The position numbers and the translations under genes were made by a program. From positions 434,001 to 498,000 of the forward strand of contig CANJKZ010000534.1 in assembly GCA_947471745.1 (NCBI GenBank): a stretch of 64,000 bases of DNA. Reading direction: 5' to 3'. The notes beneath the pieces were generated by a model. That model was not told the DNA's origin. It saw only the letters and a program-made list of their open reading frames with translations, and searched no databases. Positions 56,801 through 64,000 of this stretch are shown here, piece by piece; within the stretch, counting starts at the first letter, position 1; the number at the start of each line of letters is the position of its first letter. The DNA comes from Closterium sp. Naga37s-1 (lineage: Eukaryota; Streptophyta; Zygnematophyceae; Desmidiales; Closteriaceae).

Positions 56801-56827
56801 AAAGGCGAGAACACTAGGGGTAGCCAT
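50852..56827 (-). CDS. Copia-2 Gag-Pol polyprotein, 1991 aa, uninterrupted
   Basis: It starts MATPSVLAFDAEGRAIDFEV. Approximate residues: Gag 1-280; Gly-rich run 280-370; CX-rich region with CSYVLRTGDRAGEQCGG and TQRCFGRL about 395-425; protease FTLDSGASRSFF about 530; GAG-pre-integrase LLWHHRLGHPSL about 684; integrase core HMDVWGP, LLVVDDYSRYT and LRLHSDRGGEFSS; then a GGAEPRG-type repeat and Pro/Ala-rich linker; RT ARYVARGFSQRQGVDYFQTF and ILVYVDDLVFATAD about 1663; RNase H SSCEAEIYAGAMAAQELRWL and YVDNKAMLALCREQ. All catalytic boxes are present. It produces particles, cDNA and integration in one polyprotein. It is longer than typical Copia (about 1300-1450 aa) because of the Gly-rich and linker repeats. 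Confidence 0.93.
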   Translation of the reverse strand: MATPSVLAFDAEGRAIDFEVWVDDLQLFLQCDRADGLSLFDLTSGTSTAPAADADATVRSQWATRDAAARLAVRRHLPTSERAHFSQYMSAQTLYDAVVARYSSPATAALSRLTLPYLFPDLTAFPTVTDLITHLRTSDTRYRAALPPDFCATNPPPMYITLYYIVTRLPDSLRVVRDHFLSVCPTTLTVDLLEKSLLAAEKSIVAVGASRGDPRTPIFEGCSPSPLLPSVASAAAADLLVLESVGAASAPSGRRRSGKGKGGKGAGGASGGGGGGGGGSWGSGGGGGSGGGGGGVGGGSGGGGGGGGGGGSGGGGGGGGGGGGGGGGGGSSGGGGGVGGGGGGGGAGRGSSQRSGSGGGSRQQQQRGRDTLSPQQLREWYTARQRGGGFGPCSYVLRTGDRAGEQCGGAHPTQRCFGRLTDAWRHQFPEASEIPRWGELSRAGVAIYDLDFDAILSAMYAVSISDEGDCYRCFPPDPGIETAALGPGEAAALGACDAAALGARVSASSGTGESALSGTASASASLTFTLDSGASRSFFRDRTTLTPLSRPVAVSLADPSGGPVLSRFSTVLPCPAAPSGTLSGLYLPSFSTNLVSGADLQDAGVHQFTPARQRVTHCTEAGTGRHLATFTRQPGSSLYTLTTASPPVAESGRVVTSGQVFAAASRSGPESAPCSCRLLSHETLLWHHRLGHPSLLRLRGMASRLLVSGLPRSLPPLPQGPGPACVPCVEGRLRAAPHSSQFPPTEAPLQTLHMDVWGPARVRGQGHERYFLLVVDDYSRYTTVFPLRSKGDVTEVLIDWIRAARLQLRQSFGSDFPVLRLHSDRGGEFSSGLLRAYCRARGIRQTFTLPDSPQQNGIAERRIGMVMDVARTSMMHAAAPHFLWPFAVRYAAHQINLHPRVSRPETSPALLWTGKVGDASAFRVWGSRAFVRDLSADKLSPRAAPCVFLGFPPDAPGWQFYHPTSRRVLSSQDVTFDESVPYYRLFPYRTPSLPPPPLFLVPGPPQVDPLPPQGPAPSGVSQVDAVEPVEVTGDSGAAEGAEAGGAVPGGAEPRGAGPGGATSGGAEPRGAEPGGAEPRGAEPGGAEPGGAEPRGAEPGGAEPRGATSGGAEPRGATPGGAEPGGAPPGGSPSASSRREPLSPQELREWFARRWRRAAGAGGPSTAEGAAVAGPRGARPGCTGAGAAEGAGAETTAGSPTGGAPGAAGGSGATGGAAGAGAPAEGSGAVPAASSVAARPRPYFVPLLQQVLGLPPSTGPPPPLECPQHVSSQLQLQPTSPLPAPSPYTGPTGGLAERREHASRPTSPVRAARTSGRGSRQRPPPVPGTHRMSLRPSTAPLRAPLPSPPESSLPALADPESDSLRAASPTVTRLLATVVTDPSFESTAASALVTELVDFAARCRLDYAASLVAESESVCPPSVGGECALGTDVLEDRQEEFQCLAAASPHLVSVLLTPEGDLDALDIPTPRSYAEAIEGPYSSQWQAAMDAEMASWKSTGTYVDAVPPPGANIVSGMWIFRVKRPPGSPPVFKARYVARGFSQRQGVDYFQTFSPTPKMTTLRVLLHVAAHRDYELHSLDFSTAFLQGSLHEEIWLRRPPGFTGSFPSGTQWSLRRPVYGLRQAPREWHDTLRTTLAALGFAPSTADPSLFLRTDTSLPPFYILVYVDDLVFATADTAGLAYVKSELQKRHTCTDLGELRSYLGLQITRDRARRTITLTQSHMVQQVLQRFGFTYSSPQATPLSTRHSLSALPSDESVESSGPYPELVGCLMYLMTCTRPDLAYPLSILARYVAPGRHRPEHMAAAKRVLRYLCSTSGMGLVLGGRSPVVLTGHADASWADDQATQRSSQGYTFSLGSGSVSWRATRSSSVLGSSCEAEIYAGAMAAQELRWLTYLLTDLGEPPRSPPVLYVDNKAMLALCREQRLEHRTKHIALRYFLARELQQRGQLRLAYVASEANTADVFTKALPPCDHQRFCTQLGLVPVLPHLLSS

Positions 56828-56884
56828 GACCCTAGACGACTAGCAGCGCAAACAGTGGGGTGAGGACAGTGCAGTGAAAAGGCG

Positions 56885-57840
56885 CTGTGCTCACCAGACT
56901 GGGCAGGTCGGGCGGCCCTGAAGGAGGGCGGCGCGGCGGCTGGGCGGCCCGGCGGCTCGGCGGCTCAGCTGCTGGGCGGCTCGGCTGCTGGGCGGCTCGG
57001 CTGCTGGGCGGCGCGGCCGCTGGGCGGCTCGGCTGCTGGGCGGCTCGGCTGCTCGGCGGCTCGGCGGCTCGGCTGCTGGGCGGCTCGGCTGCTGGGCGGC
57101 TCGGCGGCTCGGCTGCTGGGCGGCTCGGCTGTGCTGCTGCAGGGCACGGGGCCGCAGGTAAGGGCGGCGGGGCCGCTGGTAAGGGCGGCGTGGCCGCGGG
57201 TAGGGTGGCGGGGCCGCAGATAGGGTGGCGGGGCCGCAGATAGGGTGGCGGGGCCGCAGCAGAGGGCGGCGGGGCCGCAGGTAAGGTGGCGGGGCCGCAG
57301 GTAAGGTGGCGGGGCCGCAGGTAAGGTGGCGGGGCCGCAGCAGAGGGCGGCGGGGCCGCAGGTAAGGGCGGGGCCGCAGGTAAGGTGGCGGGGCTGCGAG
57401 GAAGGGCGGCGGGACCGCTAGGTAGGGCGGCGGGGCCGGCGATGGGGCGGCGGGGCCGCGCGATGGGGCGGCGGGGCCGCGCGATGGGGTGGCGGGGCCG
57501 CGAGGAAGGGCGGCGGGGCCGCGCGATGGGGCGGCGGGGCCGCGCGATGGGGCGGCGGGGCCGCGCGATGGGGCGGCGGGGCCGCGATGGGGCGGCGGGG
57601 CCGCTAGGTAGGGCGGCGGGGCCGCGCAATGGGGCGGCGAGGCCGCGAGGTAGGGCGGCGGGGCCGCTAGGTAGGGCGGCGGAGCCGCTAGGAGAGAGGC
57701 GGCGGGGCCGCGAAGACGGGCGGCGGGGCCGCGGAGACGGGTGGCGGGGCCGCAGTGCAGGGCCGCTAGGGCGGCTCGACGAAGTGAGGGCCCGAAGCGC
57801 GACTCGGGCTGAGCGCGCTTCGGGCAGGAAAAAAAAAATC
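56885..57840 (-). repeat. GC-rich leader arrays of Copia-2
   Basis: Two arrays: CGGCTCGGCTGCTGGG units (about 56935-57130) and GGCGGGGCCGCNN units (about 57150-57750). They occupy the leader between primer site and ATG, as in Copia-1 but with different unit sequence. Frames across them on either strand are by-products of the repeats. Confidence 0.85.
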
Positions 57841-57891
57841 GATGTGGTGGGCCCTAAGCACAGTTCCCAAGGGGGAACCTGCTCGATACCA

Positions 57892-58023
57892 TGAGAAGAT
57901 TTGAACAAGAATTAATGAACTATGAAATGAAGTGAGTACAAATATGAAACCCTAATTGGTTGTACCCCCTATGGGATACCCCACTATAGCCTACACAACA
58001 GCATAAGCTATAATGTTCTGACA
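57892..58023 (-). repeat. 5' LTR of Copia-2
   Basis: 132 bp, one substitution from 50508-50639, followed by CCCGC. Confidence 0.92.
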
Positions 58024-58028
58024 CCCGC

Positions 58029-58958
58029 CTCTTCATCTCTACCGTCGTTCGACTGCACGGGATACCAGCATCAATCATCAGCGACAGAGACACGAAATTC
58101 ACCAGCAACTTCTGGCGGAACATGTGGCAGCAGTTCGGCACACGACTACAGTTTAGTTCATCGTACCACCCCGAAACAGACGGACAGACAGAACGGACAA
58201 ATCAGACCATGGAACAGCTCATCCGGGCCACGTGCGACGACCCAAACACGTGGGAACAGCAACTGCCACTCATCGAATTCGCATACAACAACGCCCCATC
58301 CGCCACGACCCAACAGTCACCATTTTACCTGAATTACGGACAAGACCCAACAGTACCCATGACCCCGAATCTCGACAACCCGGTTCCACGCGCGCAACAG
58401 TTCGCCGAAATCTTGCAAGCAGCACGGACCAGGGCAGCAGACGCAATTAAAAAAGCTAACATCATCGCTAAACGCAATGCCGACCGCCACCGCAGACCTG
58501 TCACTTACCAGCCCGACGACTTAGTTTTGCTCGACACCCAAAATCTCCGACTGCCCATCACCCCGAAACTCCGCCCCCAATACTGCGGGCCATTTCGCAT
58601 AAGCCACATGCTTACACCTGTCACCGCCCACCTCCTCCTCCCTGCTGACTGGTACGTCAGCCCCTCATTCCACGTCAGCCTACTTCGCCCCTACGTCCCG
58701 TCCACGAGCCAACTGCCACGCAATCGCCCAGCCAGCATGACACGACCACCGACTGAACCACTCATCACCCCCGAGAAAATCCTGAGTCACAGAGTTCGCG
58801 ACCCTCGAGGAGCCCGAAGGATCGAGTTCTTACTCCGCTGGAAGGACCGTACACCCACCGAAGACAATTGGGTTCCCCTGGACAGAATCGAAAACCACCC
58901 CGTCCTCACCGAGTATCTGCGCAGCCGGAATTTCAGGGATGTACACGCACTTTCGTAA
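58029..58958 (+). pseudogene. Gypsy-2 pol, 3' part: integrase core end and chromodomain-like C-terminus
   Basis: It resumes in the same frame after the second CCCGC. Integrase residues are seen (IISDRDTKFTSNFW, SSYHPETDGQTERTNQTM, PFYLNYGQDPTVPMT), followed by the GPFRISHMLTP strand and a chromodomain-like end RRIEFLLRWKDRTPTEDNWV. It stops TAA at 58956-58958, just before the polypurine tract. The chromodomain-like end suggests a chromovirus, a clade that targets modified histones. Confidence 0.9.
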
Positions 58959-58985
58959 GGAGGACCTCCTTAAGGGGGGGGGTAG

Positions 58986-59319
58986 TGTAAGGAAAATCTC
59001 TTTTTCCTTACTTCGCGTCCCTGCTCAACGCGTACATCACTGTAGCACCACAGTCAGCACCGTTACCACTCGCATCGACAATCCGCCCGCCACCTTCGCA
59101 CGTCGCACCCCGACCTCACGGCTCGGCGGGTAACCCGCGCTCCGGGCCTCCGCTTCGACACTTTTCCCAACCTCAGTCCCAGGCCCGTCGCGCGACAACC
59201 ACAGCCCATTACCGTTACCACTGTAGTCTCACTATATATTCTTCGCTCATACCTTCGCTCATTGTACTCTTGCTTCGATAGTGCAATTCTCGTTCATTCA
59301 CTCAATTGCACTCGTAACA
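58986..59319 (+). repeat. 3' LTR of Gypsy-2
   Basis: 334 bp, matching 46255-46588, followed by TCAAC. Confidence 0.92.
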
Positions 59320-59324
59320 TCAAC

Positions 59325-59678
59325 ACAATTGCAACACAATTGAAACTCTCGCTTGAAAGTTGTGTTCAAATCTGATTGTAGATTTTCTAGCACTTCAGTT
59401 GGATTCGCGTCAAACTTCCGTGAAGCCTCCGTGAAGGCTGAGAGACTCGAAATTCCTTCGTGAGATTCGCGTCAAAGCCCCGTCAAGGCCCCGCGAAGGG
59501 CCTGGTCTGCAGAATTCGGGTGTAAGGCCCGTTTGAGGCCCGTGAAGGTTCCGTGAAAGCCCCGTGAAGGGCGCGTGAAGCAGAAAACGAGCCGAGGGAT
59601 CGTCAGGATCGAGTAAAGGCCTCGCGAAGGCCTCGTCAAGGTCGCGTCAGCCTGAGGAGTGGCGTTTCGGGACCAACA
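59325..59678 (+). repeat. 3' LTR of gag-pro element, second part
   Basis: Continues the LTR cut at 46254 and matches 43290-43655 with several indels. It ends GGGACCAACA, followed by the AGGAT duplication. Confidence 0.88.
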
Positions 59679-59683
59679 AGGAT

Positions 59684-60180
59684 AACATGATAGTACGGAT
59701 GTCGCGACAGACGCCAATGTTCTTTAATGTCCAAGTCGCCGCTGTTCGTATCGTCACAGCCAGTCAATATCTTCGTTGCAACGGTTGTTTCGTAGAGTAT
59801 AGAAGCGTCGCTCACCCAGCTTTTTAAACTCTACCTAAAAGTCACCTCGTGTAATGGCCGTGGATACGTTACCGGCTGCTGCTCGTCGCCAAGAAGGACA
59901 CGTTACCGGCTGTCCCCGTTTCTCCTCCGTTTCCGCCGTCGCTCTCAGTCGGCCGTCGCGCTCAATTTCCACCGACGCTCTACGTTTCCACAGCCGCTCT
60001 CGCGCTTCCGACGTTCCTCATAGACGCAATCAATGGGCGACCACGTGGTCGTTGACTTGAGGGGCGAGACGCGGCAACGCGGCGACGGTTCATGGCCACG
60101 TGGCTTTCTGTCAGTCAGCACAGTCTTGGAGTCCGGACCGGATGTCGCTACTTCGTATCAAAAGATGCTGTCGCGCACAC
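59684..60180. other. Unassigned host sequence right of the nested insertions
   Basis: About 500 bp with no gene recognised. It leads into the higher-order repeat region. Confidence 0.4.
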
Positions 60181-63100
60181 GAGGAGAGCGGACCGGGCGT
60201 GGCCTGGTGAGTGCCATTGGGGGAACTTCTGGGGGGGTAGAGTAGGTCGTAGGGCGCCGCCAGCGCAGAGTCGTCAGTCACTTGCTTGCTGCCTTGCTCC
60301 CTTACTCCGTCTGCAATTAACCTAGTTTTTGTGCTTTTCTGGTCTGTGGTTCTGTTGTGCCATGTGGTTCCGTTATGGTATGCACGCGTGTGTTTGCGAG
60401 TGACTAAATCATGGCTTCCAAGCCTGTGCGTGCTTGGGTGCGTGCGGTGTGGCATAGTATAAACCATCAGTGTGTCTCAGGAGCGTCAGAGGCAGCGACA
60501 CAGACGGGATAGCGAGGAAGGCAGCCCGGAGGATGGGTAGCAGCAGGGTGGTGTTGCCTGGGGAGAAAGGGTGGTGCCAGAGCGGCAGTGCAACGGATGG
60601 AGCGAGGTACGTGCCAGGGGGTGTCTGCATGGGGGCAGTGAAGTCAGTCGTAGAGCGTCGCCGCGCAGAGGCAACAGTCATGCGTCTTGCCCTTGGTTCC
60701 TTTACTCGCATCCTGCTGCTTCTAACCCTCCCTTCTTGCCCCGCTTCTGTGTGCGTGCCTCTCTCCCTGTGCGTGTGTGTGACTCATGGCCTGCGAGACA
60801 AAGCTGCTGTTCAGCAGAACTGCTGTCAAAGCGACAGAGCTGCTGGTTCAGCCGTCAGAGCGATGGAGGTGCTGGTTCCGCCATCACACGAGAGTTACAG
60901 ACTGGGCTTCACCTTGTGAGTGCGCTAGGGAGAGCTTCAGGGGGGCCGAGTAGGTTCTAAGGCGCCGCCAGCACAGAGCCTCAGTCTGCTTTCTCTTGCG
61001 CTAGTCCCCCTTACCGTTCCTATTGCAACTAACAAACTACTACTATTTGTCTCTGTTTCTGTGACATGCATGTGTGTCTGCCTCAAGGCCTCCAAGCCTG
61101 TGCGTGAGTGGCCGTGTGATGCAGCTGTGCATCGGCGTATGCGGCGTGGCACGGTGTGCACAGTCAGTGGGTTTCAGGAGCGTCTGGCAGCGATGCAGAG
61201 GCGGTAGCGAGGAGAGCAACAACTGCGAATGCCAAGCACCCTGGAGCACCGTCAGTGTCTTTCAGCACCCTGGCACGCCTAACTTGGAGCATTGTCAGCA
61301 GCAACAGCAATGGTGCGTGCCAGGGGGTGCTTGCAGGGGGGCAGTGAAGTGAGTCGTAGGGCGTCGCCGCGCAGAGGCAACAGTCGCGGCTCTTGCCCTT
61401 GCCTCCACCACTCGCCTCCTGCTGCTTCTAACCCTCCCTTCTTGCCCCACTTCTGTGTGCGTGCGTCTCTCTCCCCATGTGTGTGTGTGCCTCATGGCCT
61501 GGGACAGAGGGGAATGGCTATGTGGCGTTTTGGCAGTCAGCAGAGTCCCGTGGTGTGGCTGTGGCTTCTCCTCCTCACAGCATGCTGTGGCGCACGCGAG
61601 GAGAGCGGACCGGGCGTGGCCTGGTGAGAGCCATGGGGGCAGCTGCTGGGGGGGAGATCAGGTCGTAGGGCGGCGCCTGCCCAAATTCGTCAGTCTCTTG
61701 CTTGCAGACTTGCTCTCTTGCTCGTCTCCGCCTGCAACTAACCTGGTTCTTGCAACCCCCTTGTGTGTGGTCCTGTTGTGGCGTGCACGCGTGTGTCTGC
61801 GAGTTGCTGAATCATGGCTTCCAAGCCTGTGCGTGATGCAGCTGGGCATTGGTGCATGCGGTGTGGCACAGTGTGGACCGTCATTGTATTTCAGGAGTGT
61901 CAGAGGCAGTGACTTAGACTCAGTGAGGAGGCAACGACCGCAACAACCGAGCAACAGTCGTGAAGGAGCACGGGAAGCTGAAGGGTGGTGGTGCTTGGGC
62001 CGAAGTCGTTGTGCCAGAGCGCGGTGAACGGACGAAGGGAGGTACGTGGCGGGGGGGGTGCTTGCAGGGGGGCAGTGAAGTGAGTCGTAGGGCGTCGCCG
62101 CGCAGAGGCAACAGTCGTGTCTCTTGCCCTTGCCTCCACCACTCGCCTCCTGCTGCTTCTAACCCTCCCTTCTTGCTCCGCTTCTCTCTGTGTGTGTGTG
62201 TGTGTGTATCGTCTCCCCTCCCTTGCGTGTGTGTGCCTCATGGCATGGGCTGCAACACGGAGGGGAATTACTACGTGGCTTTCTGGCGGTCAGCAGGGTG
62301 TCTTGTGACGCAACCGTCGCTGTTCCGCCCCGAAAGACACTGTCGAGCACACAAGGAGAGCGGACCGGGCGTCGTCTGGTGAGAGCCATGGGAGGAGCTG
62401 CTGTGGGGGTAGAGTAGGTCATAGGGCGCCGCTAGCACAGAGTCGTCAGTCAGTTGCTTGCTGCCTTGCTCTCTTGCTCCTCTCCTGCTGCAACTAACCT
62501 AGCTCTTGTGCCTTTGTCTTCTGTGCTTCTGTTGGTGCATGTGCGCGTACGTCTGTGCGTGCGTGTTTGCTTCATGGGATCCAAGCGTATGCAGGAGAAG
62601 CCGTGTGATGCAGCTGTGCATTGGGGGTGCATGCGCTTTGGCATGGTGTGGACCGTGAGTGTGTTTCAGGAGTGTCAGGTGCGTTGGCGCAGGGGGGGGT
62701 TTAACGAGGAGAGATTGGACTGCAGCGACCAATCACCCTGGAGCGCTGTCAGTGTGTTTCAGGAACATCAGCAGCAGCAACACCACCAGCCGCCGAGCAG
62801 CCTGGACCACGGGCAGCAGCAGGATGGTGCTGCGTGGGGAAAAGGCGTGGAGCAGGAGCGGCAGAGCGGCGGGCGGAGCGAGGTACGTGGCAGGGGATGC
62901 TTGCAGCGGGGCAGTGAAGTGAGTTGTAGGGCGTCGCCGCGCAGAGGCAACAGTCGTGTCTGCTGCTCTCGAGTCCCACCACTCGCTTCCACCTGCTTCT
63001 TACCCTCCCTTCTTGCGTTGATTCTGTGTGTGTGCGTCTTTCCCCGTGCGTGTGTCTCACGGCTTGTGAGACGGAGGGCAATGGCAGGGAGTGGAGGGAG

Positions 63101-63550
63101 GGGTGACATGCGTGCAGGCCAACACACAACAGCAGCTTTGGTGAATGCAGCAGCGTTGGGAATTGTAGCAGCAGCAGCAACAGCGCCTTCATGTCAGCAG
63201 CAGCAGCAGTGGACAAGCAGCCGGGGTCACGGGCAGCAGCAGGGTGGAGCTGCTCGAGGCGAAGGTGAGGGCGCAGGAGTGACAGGGTGGGGTGCTGAGC
63301 GTGCGGGCGGAGCGAGGTACGTGGCAGGGGGGGTGCTTGCAGGGGGGCAGTGAAGTGAGTCGTAGGGCGTCGCCGCGCAGAGGCAGGCACCAGTCGTGGC
63401 TCTTGCCCTTGCCTCCTCCGTCACTCGCCTCCTGCTGCTTCTAACCCTCCCTTCTTGCCCCGCTTCTGTCTATGTGCGTGCGTCTCTTCCCGTGCGTGTG
63501 TGTGCCTCACGACCTGCGAGACGGAGGGCAATGGCAGGGAAGGGACGGGG
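60181..63550. repeat. Array of diverged higher-order repeat units of about 0.7-0.8 kb
   Basis: GTCGTAGGGCGYCGCCGCGC-type blocks with GAGGCAACAGTCG recur near 60648, 61352, 62085, 62922 and 63357. A second block, GGGCGCCGCCAGCRCAGAG, recurs near 60247, 60954, 61664 (diverged) and 62418. A third, GAGAGCGGACCGGGCGTGG, recurs near 60183, 61600 and 62357. Between them lie TCTAACCCTCCCTTCTTGCC and GTGTGTGCGT tracts. The order of blocks is the same in each unit, so this is a tandem array with internal indels. No coding family is recognised. Confidence 0.75.
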
Positions 63551-64000
63551 CGTGACATGTGAATGTGGGGACGGCGGAAGGGAGGTGGGGAATGTGTGTG
63601 TGGGTGTGTGCGTGCATCGTGGGTGTGCCTCCCAGCCCCCCATCCTGGTGTGCAGCGGATTGTTCTTGGAAGGCCTGCCCATCGGTTGGCACAACAAGCT
63701 GCTTCCTTGTTTGATGCAAGAGGCAACTAGGAGGGAAGGTGCAGTAGCAGGGCGAATGCACCATGCATTGCTTTCTTTGTCGCAGCCCCTTTTCCAGCTG
63801 CCATCTTCCATCTCTTCTGCCATGTCGGTGCTCTTTCACACCCTCACCCTCTCGTCCTCTCGCTTCTCCTCTCGTTGCTCGCACCTTTCTTCCCTTTCCT
63901 TGACATCCTTCCTCCCATCCCTTCCAGCACTCAATGGGGCAGTGGCTGCAGCAACTCTGGGTTCTCCAGTGGCTGCACTGCACAACCGTATGATCATAAA
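63551..64000. other. End of window, possible exon after 63928
   Basis: A pyrimidine-rich stretch ends in CCTTCCAG at about 63927. It is followed by an open frame reading LNGAVAAATLGSPVAALHNR to the window edge. This could be the start of an exon of a gene to the right, but the piece is too short to identify. Confidence 0.25.

Larger units (their letters stand above)
50508..58023 (-). mobile_element. Copia-2: intact Ty1/Copia element inside Gypsy-2 integrase, TSD CCCGC
   Basis: 132-bp LTRs (50508-50639, 57892-58023) differ at one position by eye and are flanked by CCCGC (50503-50507, 58024-58028). The minus-strand order is LTR, primer site (complement of CCTGCTCGATACCA next to 57892), GC-rich leader repeats, one 1991-codon polyprotein, polypurine tract (complement of CACCCCCATAGG, 50639-50650) and LTR. 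With intact coding, this is the youngest and most probably active element here. Confidence 0.95.
46255..59319 (+). mobile_element. Gypsy-2: Ty3/Gypsy chromovirus-type element, split by Copia-2, TSD TCAAC
   Basis: 334-bp LTRs (46255-46588, 58986-59319) lie between TCAAC duplications (46250-46254, 59320-59324). The primer site TGGTATTCAGAGCC is at 46591 and a G-rich polypurine tract is at 58970-58985. Gag and pol are open and overlap by 109 bp. Pol is interrupted only by Copia-2, so the element was probably competent before that insertion. About 4 LTR differences in 334 bp by eye. Confidence 0.94.
42842..59678 (+). mobile_element. Copia-like gag-protease-only element with 814-bp LTRs, TSD AGGAT, host of a nested insertion
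   Basis: The left LTR is 42842-43655 (TGTTGGAGTGG to GCGACCAACA). The right LTR is split into 45807-46254 and 59325-59678 by Gypsy-2 (TCAAC duplicated). The outer duplication is AGGAT (42837-42841, 59679-59683). The primer site TGGTATCAGAGCTGG is at 43658 and a purine-rich ACAGGGGAGGT tract lies just before 45807. The 2.15-kb interior codes only for Gag and a protease-containing segment. Without integrase and RT it must be non-autonomous. Confidence 0.9.

Noticed and set aside
56832-57908. 358-codon Arg/Pro/Ala-rich minus-strand frame upstream of the Copia-2 polyprotein
   Set aside because: GC-rich leader repeats with no recognisable domain; the corresponding Copia-1 leader has different repeats.
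60181-63550. Plus- and minus-strand frames of 100-300 codons in the right-hand array
   Set aside because: They follow the repeat units, share no domain and change frame between units.
1-64000. tRNA, rRNA or snRNA genes
   Set aside because: None could be recognised by eye on either strand; a covariance-model search would be needed to exclude them.

Overview
The window is nuclear DNA of a plant-lineage eukaryote. It has GT-AG introns, purine-rich plant-type LTR retrotransposons with initiator-Met-like primer sites, a plant-type sphingolipid gene and a CDPK-like kinase. GC-rich, low-complexity exons, a tyrosine-recombinase (DIRS/PAT-like) retroelement and the Copia/Gypsy families suggest a streptophyte alga, possibly a zygnematophyte such as Closterium. 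The organism is an inference, not something the sequence proves.

Layout. 1-4662: right part of a DIRS/PAT-like tyrosine-recombinase retrotransposon (Gag-like ORF, RT-RNase H, tyrosine recombinase with an in-frame TGA, 45-bp direct repeats). 4720-11328 (-): serine palmitoyltransferase subunit LCB1. I can resolve 11 exons that join in phase to 495 codons, surrounded by partial-exon tandem duplications. 11329-13146: divergent intergenic region. 13147-20333 (+): a 7-exon, 1591-residue membrane-anchored metallophosphoesterase of purple-acid-phosphatase-like build. 21742-24491 (+): a 7-exon, 502-residue CDPK-like Ser/Thr kinase with an N-myristoylation signal and no EF hands.

From 25133 to 59678 almost everything is LTR retrotransposon, and each insertion is proven by its own LTR pair and 5-bp target-site duplication (TSD). 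These are: a non-coding LARD-like element (25133-29227, TSD GTAAC); Gypsy-1, a chromodomain Ty3/Gypsy on the minus strand (29247-42283, TSD ATTCT), split by Copia-1 (31220-38717, TSD CGCGG); and a gag-protease-only Copia-like element with 814-bp LTRs (42842-59678, TSD AGGAT). The last carries Gypsy-2 (46255-59319, TSD TCAAC) in its right LTR, and Gypsy-2 carries Copia-2 (50508-58023, TSD CCCGC) in its integrase: a three-level nest. Copia-2 is intact (one 1991-codon polyprotein). Gypsy-2 was intact apart from the insertion. Gypsy-1 and Copia-1 carry stops and frameshifts. 59679-64000: a non-coding array of diverged units of about 0.7-0.8 kb.

Most notable: (i) both large host genes carry half-exon tandem duplications that obey a rule. 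5' half-exons lie upstream of the full exon and 3' half-exons downstream, so the reading frame survives. (ii) A palindromic TTGAGTYGACTCAA-type motif sits at several duplication junctions. (iii) Both Gypsy copies have a GGGAAAC slippery heptamer in register with a downstream hairpin at the gag/pol overlap, predicting -1 frameshifting. (iv) The metallophosphoesterase has a degenerate GNHD motif.
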